Positions 54,173-63,550 of a stretch of 64,000 nucleotides of DNA are shown here, piece after piece (positions within the stretch are counted from its first letter, which is position 1; each line of letters starts with the position of its first letter). Where the stretch lies: the NCBI RefSeq assembly GCF_004168585.1, contig NZ_PGVH01000056.1, forward strand, positions 376,576-440,575. The letters run 5' to 3'. The notes under the pieces are model-generated. The model was not told where the DNA came from and did not search any database. It was given only the letters and a program-made list of their open reading frames with translations. The position numbers and the translations under genes were made by a program. This DNA is from Shewanella sp. OPT22 (GTDB taxonomy: Bacteria; Pseudomonadota; Gammaproteobacteria; Enterobacterales; Shewanellaceae).

Positions 54173-55030
54173 CTAATTGTTATAGCGCTGTAGCAGCACA
54201 AAACTATTTTTTACCACGGCTAAGTCAAGCATCTTCCCTTCCAGTTCGCAGGCTCCTCCATGGGCCGACTCAAAGACCGACACCACCTTTTTAGCATGTT
54301 CAATTTCGGCTTCAGAGGGACTAAAAACTCGATGAATCACACCGACTTGATCAGGATGAATCGCAAACTTTCCGTTAAAGCCAAGGTCTTTCACTTGTCT
54401 GGTTTCAAGCTCTAAACCTTCGACATCTTTAAAATTAAGATAAGGTACATCTAAAGCCTGCTTTCCTGCCGCTTTCGCCGCTTGAACAACCCGAGCACGA
54501 TAGCTTTGTGTACAGTCAAATGTGAGCTTTGCGCCTAAATCTGCGGTTAAATCTCCACCGCCAAAAGCAATGGATGCCACTCGTTCATGTTTAGCAATCT
54601 CATAAGCGTTCTCTAGGCCTTTGGCTGTTTCAATCAACGCAATAAACTCTGAGCTAACCTGATGTTTCGTCGTTAGCAGCTCAATGTAGAGCTCCACCTG
54701 CTGAACATTTTCAACCTTTGGCAACACAATGACTTTTGGAATGATGTCGGAATCGATCATCGCAAGTACATCTTGTAAACCCGCGTATGTAGAAATCGGA
54801 TTAATACGAACAGCTTCTATGAAGCCTTTCTTTTCAGTCTCTTTATTGTTTTGTAAATATGAAAATAACTGCTTTCGAGCTTCTTCTTTACACTCTTTGG
54901 AAACTGCATCTTCGAGGTCGAGTACTACACCGTCGGCATACTCTATAGATTGGGCTTTTTTAAAACGTTCAGGCTTATTTGCAGGGGTAAACAACATACT
55001 GGTACATAGGTGGGTAACGTAAGAAATCAT
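54173..55030 (-). CDS. CitE-like lyase, HpcH/HpaI family (citramalyl-CoA lyase-like)
   Basis: A 285-residue TIM-barrel protein with the CitE/malyl-CoA-lyase pattern: SMLFTPANKPERFKKA, GVVLDLEDAV (metal Asp/Glu region), AVRINPIST, IALIETAKGLENA (metal Glu), AFGGGDLTADLGA (metal Asp) and GKFAIHPDQV. It probably cleaves citramalyl-CoA to acetyl-CoA and pyruvate. First gene of the three-gene operon; no LysR-type regulator is adjacent. GGAG lies before the ATG. Confidence 0.88.
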   Translation of the reverse strand: MISYVTHLCTSMLFTPANKPERFKKAQSIEYADGVVLDLEDAVSKECKEEARKQLFSYLQNNKETEKKGFIEAVRINPISTYAGLQDVLAMIDSDIIPKVIVLPKVENVQQVELYIELLTTKHQVSSEFIALIETAKGLENAYEIAKHERVASIAFGGGDLTADLGAKLTFDCTQSYRARVVQAAKAAGKQALDVPYLNFKDVEGLELETRQVKDLGFNGKFAIHPDQVGVIHRVFSPSEAEIEHAKKVVSVFESAHGGACELEGKMLDLAVVKNSFVLLQRYNN

Positions 55031-55272
55031 ATGGAAAACTCCAAAACGATACAGACAGTAAAACGAAAAATAGAAAAAATCGCCGATATCAACTCTTGAG
55101 CAAGTCGTAGCCGTCTATTTGTTGCGTATTAAACTAGCATTGAGAATGTGTATGACTGCTGTATCAAAACAACGCAAAATAAATAATTCATAAAGTCTTC
55201 ACCTAGATAAACTATTCTTGATTTATTCGCTTTTTATTTCACCGTAAATTTTATTCTTTGGGCTAGATCTTA

Positions 55273-55656
55273 ATGACACTTTTTGACAGCAGTAACAAAC
55301 CAACCGGCTTTACTCGGCTTAAACTTGCTTTGATTAATTCAATAAAGGGATTTAAATGGTTGCTCGCTAATGAATCCGCTTTCAAACAAGAGATGCTGAT
55401 GCTTATTGCGACCATACTGGTTTTGTGTATTTGGAATATTTCCATTTATGAAAAGCTCTTGCTCTTAGTCACGGCATTACTGGTGGTATTCGCGGAAATC
55501 ATTAATACTGCAATAGAAGTGGTGGTTGATAGGATCAGTTATGAAATCAATCCTCTATCAGGTCTTGCCAAAGACTTAGGCTCTGCAGGTGTATTCGTAT
55601 CCCTAACTATCTGCGGAGTTTCTTGGCTAGCGGTAATCTATAACAATATTCTTTAA
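55273..55656 (+). CDS. dgkA: Diacylglycerol kinase
   Basis: A 127-residue three-helix membrane enzyme. The family block EIINTAIEVVVDRIS and ELSGRAKDMGSA-equivalent NPLSGLAKDLGSAGV carry the active-site Glu, Asn and Asp residues. It phosphorylates diacylglycerol released during MDO synthesis and lipid A modification by phosphoethanolamine transferases. The ribosome binding site is not obvious. Confidence 0.96.
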   Translation: MTLFDSSNKPTGFTRLKLALINSIKGFKWLLANESAFKQEMLMLIATILVLCIWNISIYEKLLLLVTALLVVFAEIINTAIEVVVDRISYEINPLSGLAKDLGSAGVFVSLTICGVSWLAVIYNNIL

Positions 55657-55748
55657 TGGTTATTTGATGTTCTAAATAGCCACATCCAGCGCTATTCTGA
55701 TATAATCCGCCGCCGTTCTGGTTTTTGGGTTATTTTAAGGTTATTGCT

Positions 55749-57032
55749 ATGAACTTTGAGTCATTTAGTTTTCCATCTGAATTGTTGCAAGCAGTGGCTG
55801 AGTGTAACTATAAAACGCTGACACCGATTCAGCAAAAGGCGATCCCTTCCATTCGACGTGGTAATGATGTCATTGCCAATGCTCAAACAGGAACAGGAAA
55901 AACAGCAGCTTTTGCTCTTCCAATTCTGCAAAAACTTGTTGAAAACCCTAAGCCTGTAGAAAAAGCTAATGCCAGAGCATTAGTGTTAGTGCCAACCCGT
56001 GAACTCGCTGCTCAAGTAGCTGAGAACATTGCGGCTTACAGCAAGTACTTACCATTAAGCTTAGTCACCATATATGGCGGTATAAAATCAGCTCCTCAAA
56101 CTGAAAAATTACGACAAGGTGTTGATATCATTGTCGCAACTCCGGGGCGATTACTTGAGCATTTAACAGCAGGAAATGTCAGTCTAGCGAATATTGAGTT
56201 TCTCGTTTTAGATGAAGCTGATCGCATATTAGATATGGGTTTTAGCGCTGATATTAATAAGATTTTGCAAACCACAAGTAGTGAAAAGCAGAGTATGCTG
56301 TTTTCAGCGACCTTTTCGAGTGCAGTAAACCGTCTTGCCAACGAACTGATGAATAAGCCACAAGTTATCAGTGTGGATAAGCAAAACACAACGGCAGAAA
56401 CAATCAGTCAAGTTGTGTATCCAGTTGAGCAGCGTCGTAAACGCGAGCTTCTCTCTGAACTTATCGGTAAAAAGAACTGGAGTAAAATTCTCGTTTTCAG
56501 TGCGACTCGTGAAGATTCAGATCGCTTAAACAAAGAATTAAACCTTGATGGAATTCCATCTAAAGTGATTCATGGCGAAAAAAATCAAGGCAGTCGCCGC
56601 CGCGCTTTACGTGAGTTTGAAGAAGGTAAATTAAAAGTATTGGTTTCAACGGAAGTTGCTGCTCGCGGCCTTGATATTCAAGAACTTGAATACGTCGTTA
56701 ACTTTGATATGCCATTTTTAGCTGAAGATTACGTACATCGCATCGGCCGAACAGGTCGCGCTGGTAAATCTGGAGTTGCGATTTCATTTGTGAGCCGCGA
56801 AGAAGAACGCATTCTAAAAGATATCGAAAAGCTCATCGGTCAAAAAATTCGTCGTATCATGGTGCCAGGCTATGAAGTCAGTAACCGCGATTTGTTACTG
56901 AAGCAACTGCAAAAGCGCCGTAGCTTTAGTAAAAAACGTGAACGTACGGACAATGTTCGTGAGCAAGTCGTTGCTGAGAAAAACCTTTCAGGGCGCCGTG
57001 TAAAACTCAATGCGACTAAAAAAGCAAAATAA
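55749..57032 (+). CDS. DEAD-box RNA helicase (RhlE-like)
   Basis: A 427-residue helicase with Q motif (LTPIQQKAIP), Walker A AQTGTGKT, PTRELA, GG, TPGR, DEAD, SAT (FSATFSS), and the HRIGRTGRAG block. The C-terminal tail of about 60 residues is rich in Lys/Arg, as in RhlE/SrmB relatives. It remodels RNA in ribosome assembly or decay. AAGG precedes the ATG at 55749; the in-frame start at 55725 is less likely. Confidence 0.95.
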   Translation: MNFESFSFPSELLQAVAECNYKTLTPIQQKAIPSIRRGNDVIANAQTGTGKTAAFALPILQKLVENPKPVEKANARALVLVPTRELAAQVAENIAAYSKYLPLSLVTIYGGIKSAPQTEKLRQGVDIIVATPGRLLEHLTAGNVSLANIEFLVLDEADRILDMGFSADINKILQTTSSEKQSMLFSATFSSAVNRLANELMNKPQVISVDKQNTTAETISQVVYPVEQRRKRELLSELIGKKNWSKILVFSATREDSDRLNKELNLDGIPSKVIHGEKNQGSRRRALREFEEGKLKVLVSTEVAARGLDIQELEYVVNFDMPFLAEDYVHRIGRTGRAGKSGVAISFVSREEERILKDIEKLIGQKIRRIMVPGYEVSNRDLLLKQLQKRRSFSKKRERTDNVREQVVAEKNLSGRRVKLNATKKAK

Positions 57033-57051
57033 TTGAAATAAATGCTCTATT

Positions 57052-57104
57052 GGGCAGGTCTTTGTTGATGATTTCGACATCAACAACAAAAAAGGATCTG
57101 CCCC
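57052..57104 (+). promoter_or_regulatory. 5' UTR hairpin that may mask the Shine-Dalgarno of the peroxiredoxin-like gene
   Basis: A long stem joins GGGCAG (57052-57057) to CTGCCC (57098-57103) and TTGTTGATG (57062-57070) to CATCAACAA (57078-57086), with an asymmetric internal loop. The Shine-Dalgarno AAAGGA (57091-57096) sits in the 3' arm just before the ATG at 57105. It may act as an RNA thermometer or regulatory hairpin, or contribute to termination of the helicase gene; no U-run follows the stem. Confidence 0.5.
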
Positions 57105-57743
57105 ATGCTACGACCAATTGTTGCAGCTTTTGCACTCATAATGAGCTTTAGCCTCGCTGCAAAACCTGTTGCCCATTCTGATAACGACGTTGCACCATTA
57201 CTTAATGGTCATGATATTCCAGATGTTACTCTTCAAGGCTTAGATGGCAATCCCGTCAACCTTCAAAATCTTGTTCAACAAAAACCAACCATATTCTTTT
57301 TCTATCGTGGCGGTTGGTGTCCATTTTGTAATATGCAAATGGGACAGTTACAAGGCATTCAACCAAAACTTATCGAAATGGGTTTTCAGTTAGTTGGCAT
57401 CTCTCCTGATTCGCCAGAAAAACTGCGTAAATCGATGACCAAGAATAAGCTTGATTATATGCTGCTTTCTGATTCTGATAATAAAGCAGCACAAGCATTT
57501 GGTGTTGCGTTTTACACCAGCAAAAAGGTCACAGCTCGCTATGCTAGAGTCCCTGACTTGAAAGAAAAGCTCGTTGATATTGGCAATGGCGACATGCGTA
57601 TTATCCTGCCAGTCCCTGCTATTTTCTTGAGTGATAAATCGGGTCTAATTCACTTTCAGTATGTGAACCCTAACTTTCGAGTTCGTGCAGAACCTGAATT
57701 GCTATTAACCGCTGCAAAACTTGTTGCAGACCAGCAAAAGTAA
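57105..57743 (+). CDS. Secreted peroxiredoxin-like (AhpC/TSA) protein
   Basis: A 212-residue protein with a Sec signal peptide (cleavage near SLAA-K, residue 19-20) and a thioredoxin-like fold. The motif RGGWCPFCNMQM has Cys72 and Cys75 in a CxxC arrangement, as in atypical peroxiredoxins. ISPDSPEKLRKS and FQLVGISPD are typical. It probably reduces peroxides or thiols in the periplasm. Translation may be controlled by the hairpin just upstream. Confidence 0.85.
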   Translation: MLRPIVAAFALIMSFSLAAKPVAHSDNDVAPLLNGHDIPDVTLQGLDGNPVNLQNLVQQKPTIFFFYRGGWCPFCNMQMGQLQGIQPKLIEMGFQLVGISPDSPEKLRKSMTKNKLDYMLLSDSDNKAAQAFGVAFYTSKKVTARYARVPDLKEKLVDIGNGDMRIILPVPAIFLSDKSGLIHFQYVNPNFRVRAEPELLLTAAKLVADQQK

Positions 57744-57801
57744 TCGCTTTATCTTGTCATTTAAAAGATAATTGGCGTATTTTCTGAAACCTATCATTAA
57801 T

Positions 57802-58326
57802 ATGAAAATACGCCCAGCTACGATAAATGATCTCGCTACACTCGCTCAATTAGAAAAAACTCACCTTAACGCCGAGCTGTTATCAGATTCAGAGAAAATG
57901 CTTGGACAAGGGTTTAGCTTGAATGATCTAAAATCATTTCTAAATTATGGCTGGATAGTGGTTGCTGAAGTTGATTCAAATATCGTCGGGTATGTCATAG
58001 CTGCAGATTGGAAAGCATTTACACATTGGCCTATCTATAAAAGCATCCTCAAACACGTTTCACTTGAGCACCCTCAGTTTTCAGACAAAAACAGCTGCCA
58101 ATATGGTCCTATATGGATACATCAAAATCATCGTGGCCACTCTATTTTTGAACAACTCGTTGCTGAGATAAAACGATTGAGCTCTAGTCAATATCAGCAC
58201 ATGATTACCTTCATTGCTGAAGAAAATCAACACTCTTACTTCGCTCATACTAAAAAAGGAAAAATGCAGGTACTGGATTTTTTTGAATTTGAAGATAGAG
58301 GATATTACCTCCTATCACTTAAATAA
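57802..58326 (+). CDS. GNAT-family acetyltransferase
   Basis: A 174-residue protein beginning MKIRPATINDLATLAQLEKTH, the usual GNAT opening. The strands VVAEVDSNIVGYVIAADW and PIWIHQNHRGHSIFEQL (acetyl-CoA-binding loop Q/R-x-x-G-x-S-like) support the call. The substrate cannot be inferred. The ATG at 57802 fits the family start; a TTG at 57772 is upstream. Confidence 0.8.
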   Translation: MKIRPATINDLATLAQLEKTHLNAELLSDSEKMLGQGFSLNDLKSFLNYGWIVVAEVDSNIVGYVIAADWKAFTHWPIYKSILKHVSLEHPQFSDKNSCQYGPIWIHQNHRGHSIFEQLVAEIKRLSSSQYQHMITFIAEENQHSYFAHTKKGKMQVLDFFEFEDRGYYLLSLK

Positions 58327-58448
58327 TTACTACCAAACCAGACGAAACATAAATAACTATTAATCTTTTCATAATGATACTTTTATGAACTCTGAGCTAA
58401 AATAAGGATATACAAACGCTAAAATAGAAAACATTTGAATATCAACTA

Positions 58449-59999
58449 ATGTCATTAACCGCTAACTATATTGAAAGTTACATCAGAGAACATCCTAATT
58501 GTCTTATGGACAGAGGGACTGAGGATGGAGCTTTAGTACTTTTCATTGAAGGTGGATATCAATTTTATATTTTGTGCAGTAACAAAGAAAATGATCGAGT
58601 CATATCAAATTGGTTCAAATTCAAACCGACTTTTGTTGAGCAAGTTCAAGCTCCAGCTCAAAGCTTATATGAATGGTTTGTAACCCTACCTAAACCTATT
58701 AAAGCTAACAACTGCAAACAGGTACAACAAGCCGCTATACAATTGTATTCATTCGGCCATCCGTATGAAAACCCTATCTTTGACTTAGTGATTCCTGTGC
58801 AACCTCAACGTACCATTAAAAGCCCCTCTGTAATTCAAAACTCTATTGATAATGAACAAAGCACAAGAGAAGACGAAGGGCTTTTTAGTTCGGCAATATT
58901 TTCTAATCCTTGCACACCACCATTTCAAGTAACATCAGATCATTTGCAACCAAAAGTACAGGCAAAGCCTGCTCATCCTGTTCCACCAAATATTAATAAC
59001 TTACCTTCTGACATTCAACAACGTACTAGTTTTAATAATGAATTTATCGTTGTCCGTCGAGAAGTGAGTGAAGGCTTAGAAAAATTCGAAGAATGGTATT
59101 TTGACAAACAAAACGTACTTCCCCCAATGCGAAGACAAGGACATTGGGATGAATTTTCTGATTTAGAGGCAGACTTTTATAGCACCTCAGGTGTTAACTT
59201 ACTCGTATCGAATCGTGATGACTTTTTTATCGAGCTACAACAAAATCTTTCGGCTCCTGAATGGAGTCCCGAAAAAATAGAGCGCTTTCATTATATACAC
59301 CGAAAACTCTCTGATTATGAATCATTTGTCCCAGCTATAGTGGTGAAACCAAGAACCATATGTACCCCAAATGAAGGTACCATACTCAGAACTAGTTGCG
59401 AACTAAAGCGCTCAAAGGTTGAAATCCAACAGTTTACAACTTTACTTAGAGATCTCGATGCGTTAGGTGACCAAAATATTTTCCCACTTGATGTACACCT
59501 TAAAAATTTAGTTTTAAAAGATAAAAATGCACAAGTGAAAATGATCGATCTCGACAGAGTTTATATGGAAGGTGTTTCTCTAAGTGAAGCACATTTTGGT
59601 GCTCAATTCGCTGTAGGTCATTTGGATATAATTACTGAACTTTCAACTCAAATAGAGATTGCCAAAATAAGCTTAAAAGAAAAGCCCTGCGATATTGAGT
59701 CACAACACTTTTATCGACTATATCCAGGATTAATCAATGCAGTTCAGCAATCTCTCAACTACTCAACTATCGTTTCGATCATCGTCTCCAATTCACCAGT
59801 TCAGTTCATTAAGCATCTCAATAAATGCAACTGGACTAGAGGTGAGCACTTTTATTTTCAATGTTCTGATGAAATCAATCATTGGATAGAAAACAATGTG
59901 AACCCTAAGTATATTGATAACCTGAAGCAGTTTTTGCAAGCGCCAATAGAACACCCGTTACAAGCTAAACTATCTGAATTATTTCTATTGAAAGACTAG
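58449..59999 (+). CDS. Orphan protein with kinase/APH-like catalytic motifs (516 aa)
   Basis: No full-length family match that I know. Residues 1-110 form a small mixed domain; residues 120-190 are a Pro/Ser/Gln-rich linker. The C-terminal part has FPLDVHLKNLV, in which D348, H350 and N353 reproduce the D-x-H-x-x-N brace of APH-type kinases, followed 14 residues after the Asn by MIDLDRV (D367, D369), the DxD/DFG-like metal site. VVKPRTI near residue 298-304 may supply the nucleotide-binding Lys. No signal peptide. The gene stands alone between a GNAT gene and recG. The likely role is a small-molecule or protein kinase; candidate effector, unproven. Confidence 0.6.
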   Translation: MSLTANYIESYIREHPNCLMDRGTEDGALVLFIEGGYQFYILCSNKENDRVISNWFKFKPTFVEQVQAPAQSLYEWFVTLPKPIKANNCKQVQQAAIQLYSFGHPYENPIFDLVIPVQPQRTIKSPSVIQNSIDNEQSTREDEGLFSSAIFSNPCTPPFQVTSDHLQPKVQAKPAHPVPPNINNLPSDIQQRTSFNNEFIVVRREVSEGLEKFEEWYFDKQNVLPPMRRQGHWDEFSDLEADFYSTSGVNLLVSNRDDFFIELQQNLSAPEWSPEKIERFHYIHRKLSDYESFVPAIVVKPRTICTPNEGTILRTSCELKRSKVEIQQFTTLLRDLDALGDQNIFPLDVHLKNLVLKDKNAQVKMIDLDRVYMEGVSLSEAHFGAQFAVGHLDIITELSTQIEIAKISLKEKPCDIESQHFYRLYPGLINAVQQSLNYSTIVSIIVSNSPVQFIKHLNKCNWTRGEHFYFQCSDEINHWIENNVNPKYIDNLKQFLQAPIEHPLQAKLSELFLLKD

Positions 60000-60068
60000 G
60001 GCATGTTTATTTTTCATGGGAAAATTCTGTACTGTTTAGTATTACCTGTTCATAGAATGAGTAATGAG

Positions 60069-60155
60069 GTTTCGTCATCTCAACGAAACAATGACAGTTT
60101 GGTTTATTTATAATAACCAAACTACGCTAACACAGCCTTGTTTAAAACAAGCTGT
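60069..60155. other. Cluster of three hairpins after the kinase-like gene
   Basis: Three stems occur in a row: GTTTCGT/ACGAAAC (60069-60075, 60083-60089), AGTTTGGTT/AACCAAACT (60096-60104, 60115-60123), and ACAGC-TTGTTT with its complement (60132-60155, one bulge). None has a clear U-tract. They lie in the 290-bp gap before recG and may end upstream transcription. Confidence 0.45.
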
Positions 60156-60304
60156 TAAACGCAATAGTTAAAGCTCTGATAGATCAAGACACTCTAATTT
60201 AAAAGGAAAATGTCACTTACTTTCCCATATCATAATTTCAAATTGTCAAAGCCATCCATTCTGTTAATATATGTATAAATTCACAGTACTTGGATGCGAA
60301 TATC

Positions 60305-62380
60305 TTGCAGCGATTGGATCAAACCCCAATAACCGAGCTCAAAGGAGTTGCAAAAAAGGTTGCCGAAAAACTCGACAAGCTAAGTATTCGCACGGTTCAA
60401 GATCTGTTGTTTCACTTACCTTTACGCTATGAAGATCGCACTCGAATCTATCCAATTGCAGATTTAATGCCAGGAATGCACGGTACAGTTCTCGCTGAAA
60501 TTCAGTCTTCAAAAATCATTTATGGGCGCAAACGTATGCTGACCTGTGATGTGAGAGATGAGACAGGCAGTTTAACGCTGCGCTTTTTTAATTTTTCAGC
60601 TGCCCAGCATAACTCTATGCTTAAAGGCCGTATGATTAAAGCCTATGGTGAGCTAAAAGCCGGAAAATATCAGGCCGAAATCATTCATCCTGATTATCGA
60701 ATTCAAAGCCCTGATCAAGCAATTGATTTGGCAGAAACCTTAACACCGATTTACCCTTCCACTGAGGGATTAAAACAAGCAAGTTGGATAAAGCTCACTG
60801 ATCAAGCACTCGATATGCTTAACGACGGTGGTCTTACTGAATTGTTACCTCCAGAGTTAAGACCTAATCAAGTATCCTTAGCAGATGCGATTCGAACACT
60901 GCACCGACCAACTTGTGATGTGTCGTTATTTGATCTGGAAAACGGCACACATCCAGCGCAACAACGTCTCGTACAAGAAGAATTGTTAGCGCATAACCTC
61001 AGTATGCTGAAGTTGAGGCACAAAAGTAATCAAGATGCAGCGAAGCCTCTTACCGCTTCAGGTCAGCTACTTAACCCGTTCCTAAAAGAGTTGCCATTCA
61101 AACCGACGAATGCCCAACAACGAGTCGTTGCCGAAATATGCCAGGACTTAGAACAAACATCACCCATGATGCGTTTAGTCCAAGGCGATGTAGGTTCTGG
61201 AAAGACGTTAGTAGCCGCTCTCGCAGCCTTACAAGTCATCGAAAATGGTTATCAAGTTGCGCTGATGGCACCAACAGAACTGCTCGCAGAGCAGCATGCT
61301 AATAATTTTAAAGAATGGTTTGAGCCTCTCGGGCTAAGTGTCGGCTGGCTTGCAGGTAAGCTAAAAGGAAAGGCAAGAGAGCAATCACTGGAGAGTATTA
61401 AGAGCGGCAGTGCTCATATTGTTATTGGCACTCACGCTATTTTTCAAGAGTCGGTTGAATACAAGAACCTCGCGCTAACTATTATCGATGAACAACATCG
61501 CTTTGGTGTTCATCAGCGATTGGGCTTGAGAGAAAAAGGAGTACATCAAGGCTTTTATCCGCATCAGCTGATCATGACAGCAACACCAATCCCAAGAACT
61601 TTGGCCATGACAGCTTACGCCGACCTTGATACTTCCGTTATCGATGAGTTACCACCTGGGCGAACACCAGTGACGACTGTCGCCATTGCCGACAGTCGAC
61701 GTCAAGATGTGATTGAACGAGTGAGGATTGCAGCAATTCAGGATAAACGCCAAGCTTACTGGGTTTGTACTCTGATTGACGAATCTGAAGTGCTTGAATG
61801 TCAAGCAGCTGAAGACACAGCTGAGGAACTAAAACAGCAATTACCGGAACTAAAGATAGGACTGGTTCACGGACGCCTTAAAAGTAGCGAAAAACAAGCG
61901 ATCATGGATCAATTCAATACAGGTGAAATTGATTTACTCGTTGCGACGACCGTCATTGAGGTTGGTGTAAACGTACCTAACGCAAGTTTGATGATTATTG
62001 AAAATCCAGAACGCTTGGGGTTAGCACAGTTACATCAATTAAGAGGTCGTGTTGGTCGTGGTGCCATCGAAAGTCATTGTGTAATGCTTTATAAATCACC
62101 ATTGACTCTAACGGCTAAACAGCGTTTAGGCGTACTAAGACAAAGTAATGATGGTTTTGTTATCGCACAAAAAGATCTTGAAATACGAGGCCCAGGTGAA
62201 GTTCTTGGTACAAAACAAACAGGTTTAGCGGATATGAAAGTCGCTGATTTAACTCGAGATCAAGCACTGGTTCCACAAGTTCAAAAATTGGCTTGCCACG
62301 TTTTGAATCAAGTACCAGAAAACGTCGATGCGCTTATCCAACGTTGGCTTGGTGATAGAGATAAATACGTTCAAGCGTAA
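60305..62380 (+). CDS. recG: ATP-dependent DNA helicase RecG
   Basis: About 692 residues with the RecG layout: N-terminal wedge/OB domain (FHLPLRYEDRTRIYP), helicase core with Walker A QGDVGSGKT and DEQHRFGVHQR, TATPIPRTLAM, and RGRVGRG near the end, then the TRG region. It rewinds stalled forks and branch-migrates Holliday junctions. The start is a TTG: the sequence around QRLDQTPITELKGV fits the family start at 60305. TTG at 60290 is the in-frame alternative. Confidence 0.97.
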   Translation: MQRLDQTPITELKGVAKKVAEKLDKLSIRTVQDLLFHLPLRYEDRTRIYPIADLMPGMHGTVLAEIQSSKIIYGRKRMLTCDVRDETGSLTLRFFNFSAAQHNSMLKGRMIKAYGELKAGKYQAEIIHPDYRIQSPDQAIDLAETLTPIYPSTEGLKQASWIKLTDQALDMLNDGGLTELLPPELRPNQVSLADAIRTLHRPTCDVSLFDLENGTHPAQQRLVQEELLAHNLSMLKLRHKSNQDAAKPLTASGQLLNPFLKELPFKPTNAQQRVVAEICQDLEQTSPMMRLVQGDVGSGKTLVAALAALQVIENGYQVALMAPTELLAEQHANNFKEWFEPLGLSVGWLAGKLKGKAREQSLESIKSGSAHIVIGTHAIFQESVEYKNLALTIIDEQHRFGVHQRLGLREKGVHQGFYPHQLIMTATPIPRTLAMTAYADLDTSVIDELPPGRTPVTTVAIADSRRQDVIERVRIAAIQDKRQAYWVCTLIDESEVLECQAAEDTAEELKQQLPELKIGLVHGRLKSSEKQAIMDQFNTGEIDLLVATTVIEVGVNVPNASLMIIENPERLGLAQLHQLRGRVGRGAIESHCVMLYKSPLTLTAKQRLGVLRQSNDGFVIAQKDLEIRGPGEVLGTKQTGLADMKVADLTRDQALVPQVQKLACHVLNQVPENVDALIQRWLGDRDKYVQA

Positions 62381-62462
62381 TCAAATGAAACAAATGGCGG
62401 ATTGACATTCACATTCAATTCAGCATGATTGAGAGCATAACGCTCAGGAAGTAGGAAGAGAT

Positions 62463-63353
62463 ATGCAAGCAAATCAAGATGACAGAATTACCCAATCAGA
62501 GACGACCAAGGGCGGCAAAGGTGTTGTTATTGCCGTTGCTGCCTTACTAGCGATTGCTGCTGTTGGTGGGTATTACTACCTAAACCAACCTGAAGAATCA
62601 ACTCAGACTCAAACTCCAGAAGATACGACGGTTCAAGTACCTGATGCGCTTCCTGAGAAACCCATTCCTACGGAGACGATTCCTGAGCCAGAGCCAGAAC
62701 CTGAACCTCAAGTCAAAGCACCGGAACCTCAACCAGAGCCAGTAAAAGAAGAGCCAAAACCGGCGAAACCTGAATTACCAAAGTTAAATCAGAGTGACGC
62801 CTTTGTTCGCGAACAGACTCTCGAGGCCTTTAAAGGACTTTCCATTAACAATGTACTGTTGGATAAGAACTTAGCTCGTCAGTTTGTTGTTTTTGTTGAT
62901 AACTTAGCTCATGGTGAGCTGGCTCGTAAAGCTAGCCCATTAGTTGGCCCTAATCAAAGTTTTGATGCATTAGATGTTACTGACAAGATTTACTTAGATC
63001 CAGACAGTTATCATCGATACGACATGTACGCTGACTTATTACAAACAATGAACACTCAATCTATCGTCAGTTCGTATAAATTACTGTTGCCGATTTTAAA
63101 CGACGCATTTGCAGAGTTAGGTTATGAAGACGTAACGTTTAATCAACGCATTAAAACGGCAATCAAAGAAATGCTCAATGCACCGATTATTGAACAACCG
63201 ATTGAATTGACTTCAATCAGTGTCAATTACAAATTTAAAAATTCAGATTTAGAAGCTCTACCGGATGCTCAAAAGTTGATGATCAGAATGGGGCCAGAGA
63301 ACACCCGAAAAGTGAAAGCAGCACTGAGAAAAGTACTTAAAAAACTGCCTTAA
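62463..63353 (+). CDS. DUF3014 single-pass membrane protein
   Basis: A 296-residue protein with an N-terminal cytoplasmic tail, one helix (GVVIAVAALLAIAAVGGYYYL, near 20-40), a Pro/Glu-rich periplasmic spacer (repeats of PEPEPEP) and a globular DUF3014 domain from about residue 105 (SDAFVREQTLEAF, ARQFVVFVDNLAHGELA). Function unknown; position after recG is as in Shewanella. The ATG at 62463 has AGGAAG upstream. Confidence 0.88.
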   Translation: MQANQDDRITQSETTKGGKGVVIAVAALLAIAAVGGYYYLNQPEESTQTQTPEDTTVQVPDALPEKPIPTETIPEPEPEPEPQVKAPEPQPEPVKEEPKPAKPELPKLNQSDAFVREQTLEAFKGLSINNVLLDKNLARQFVVFVDNLAHGELARKASPLVGPNQSFDALDVTDKIYLDPDSYHRYDMYADLLQTMNTQSIVSSYKLLLPILNDAFAELGYEDVTFNQRIKTAIKEMLNAPIIEQPIELTSISVNYKFKNSDLEALPDAQKLMIRMGPENTRKVKAALRKVLKKLP

Positions 63354-63370
63354 TCCGCCGTGTCCGTAAA

Positions 63371-63400
63371 GCAATGCTTCTTTCTCCACAGAAGCATTGC
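63371..63400 (+). terminator. Hairpin after the DUF3014 gene
   Basis: A perfect 11-bp inverted repeat (GCAATGCTTCT, 63371-63381, and 63390-63400) with an 8-nt loop is located 18 bp after the stop. No U-tract follows, so termination is uncertain. Confidence 0.5.
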
Positions 63401-63550
63401 AATACCTTCCATTATTAAACTTCATATCAATCCAAGGCATCAAATTCTAATGACTGTTTTTGCCTAAAGACGTTAAAGATGAACTACACTCCTTAATAAT
63501 TATCTGTTTATTCAGCACATTTTAAAATTATCAAGGTGTAAGGGCACTCT

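Noticed and set aside
58449-58780. SH2-like reading of the N-terminal domain of the kinase-like protein
   Set aside because: The strand pattern is faintly similar, but the phosphotyrosine-binding Arg (FLVR motif) is absent; I could not support the call.
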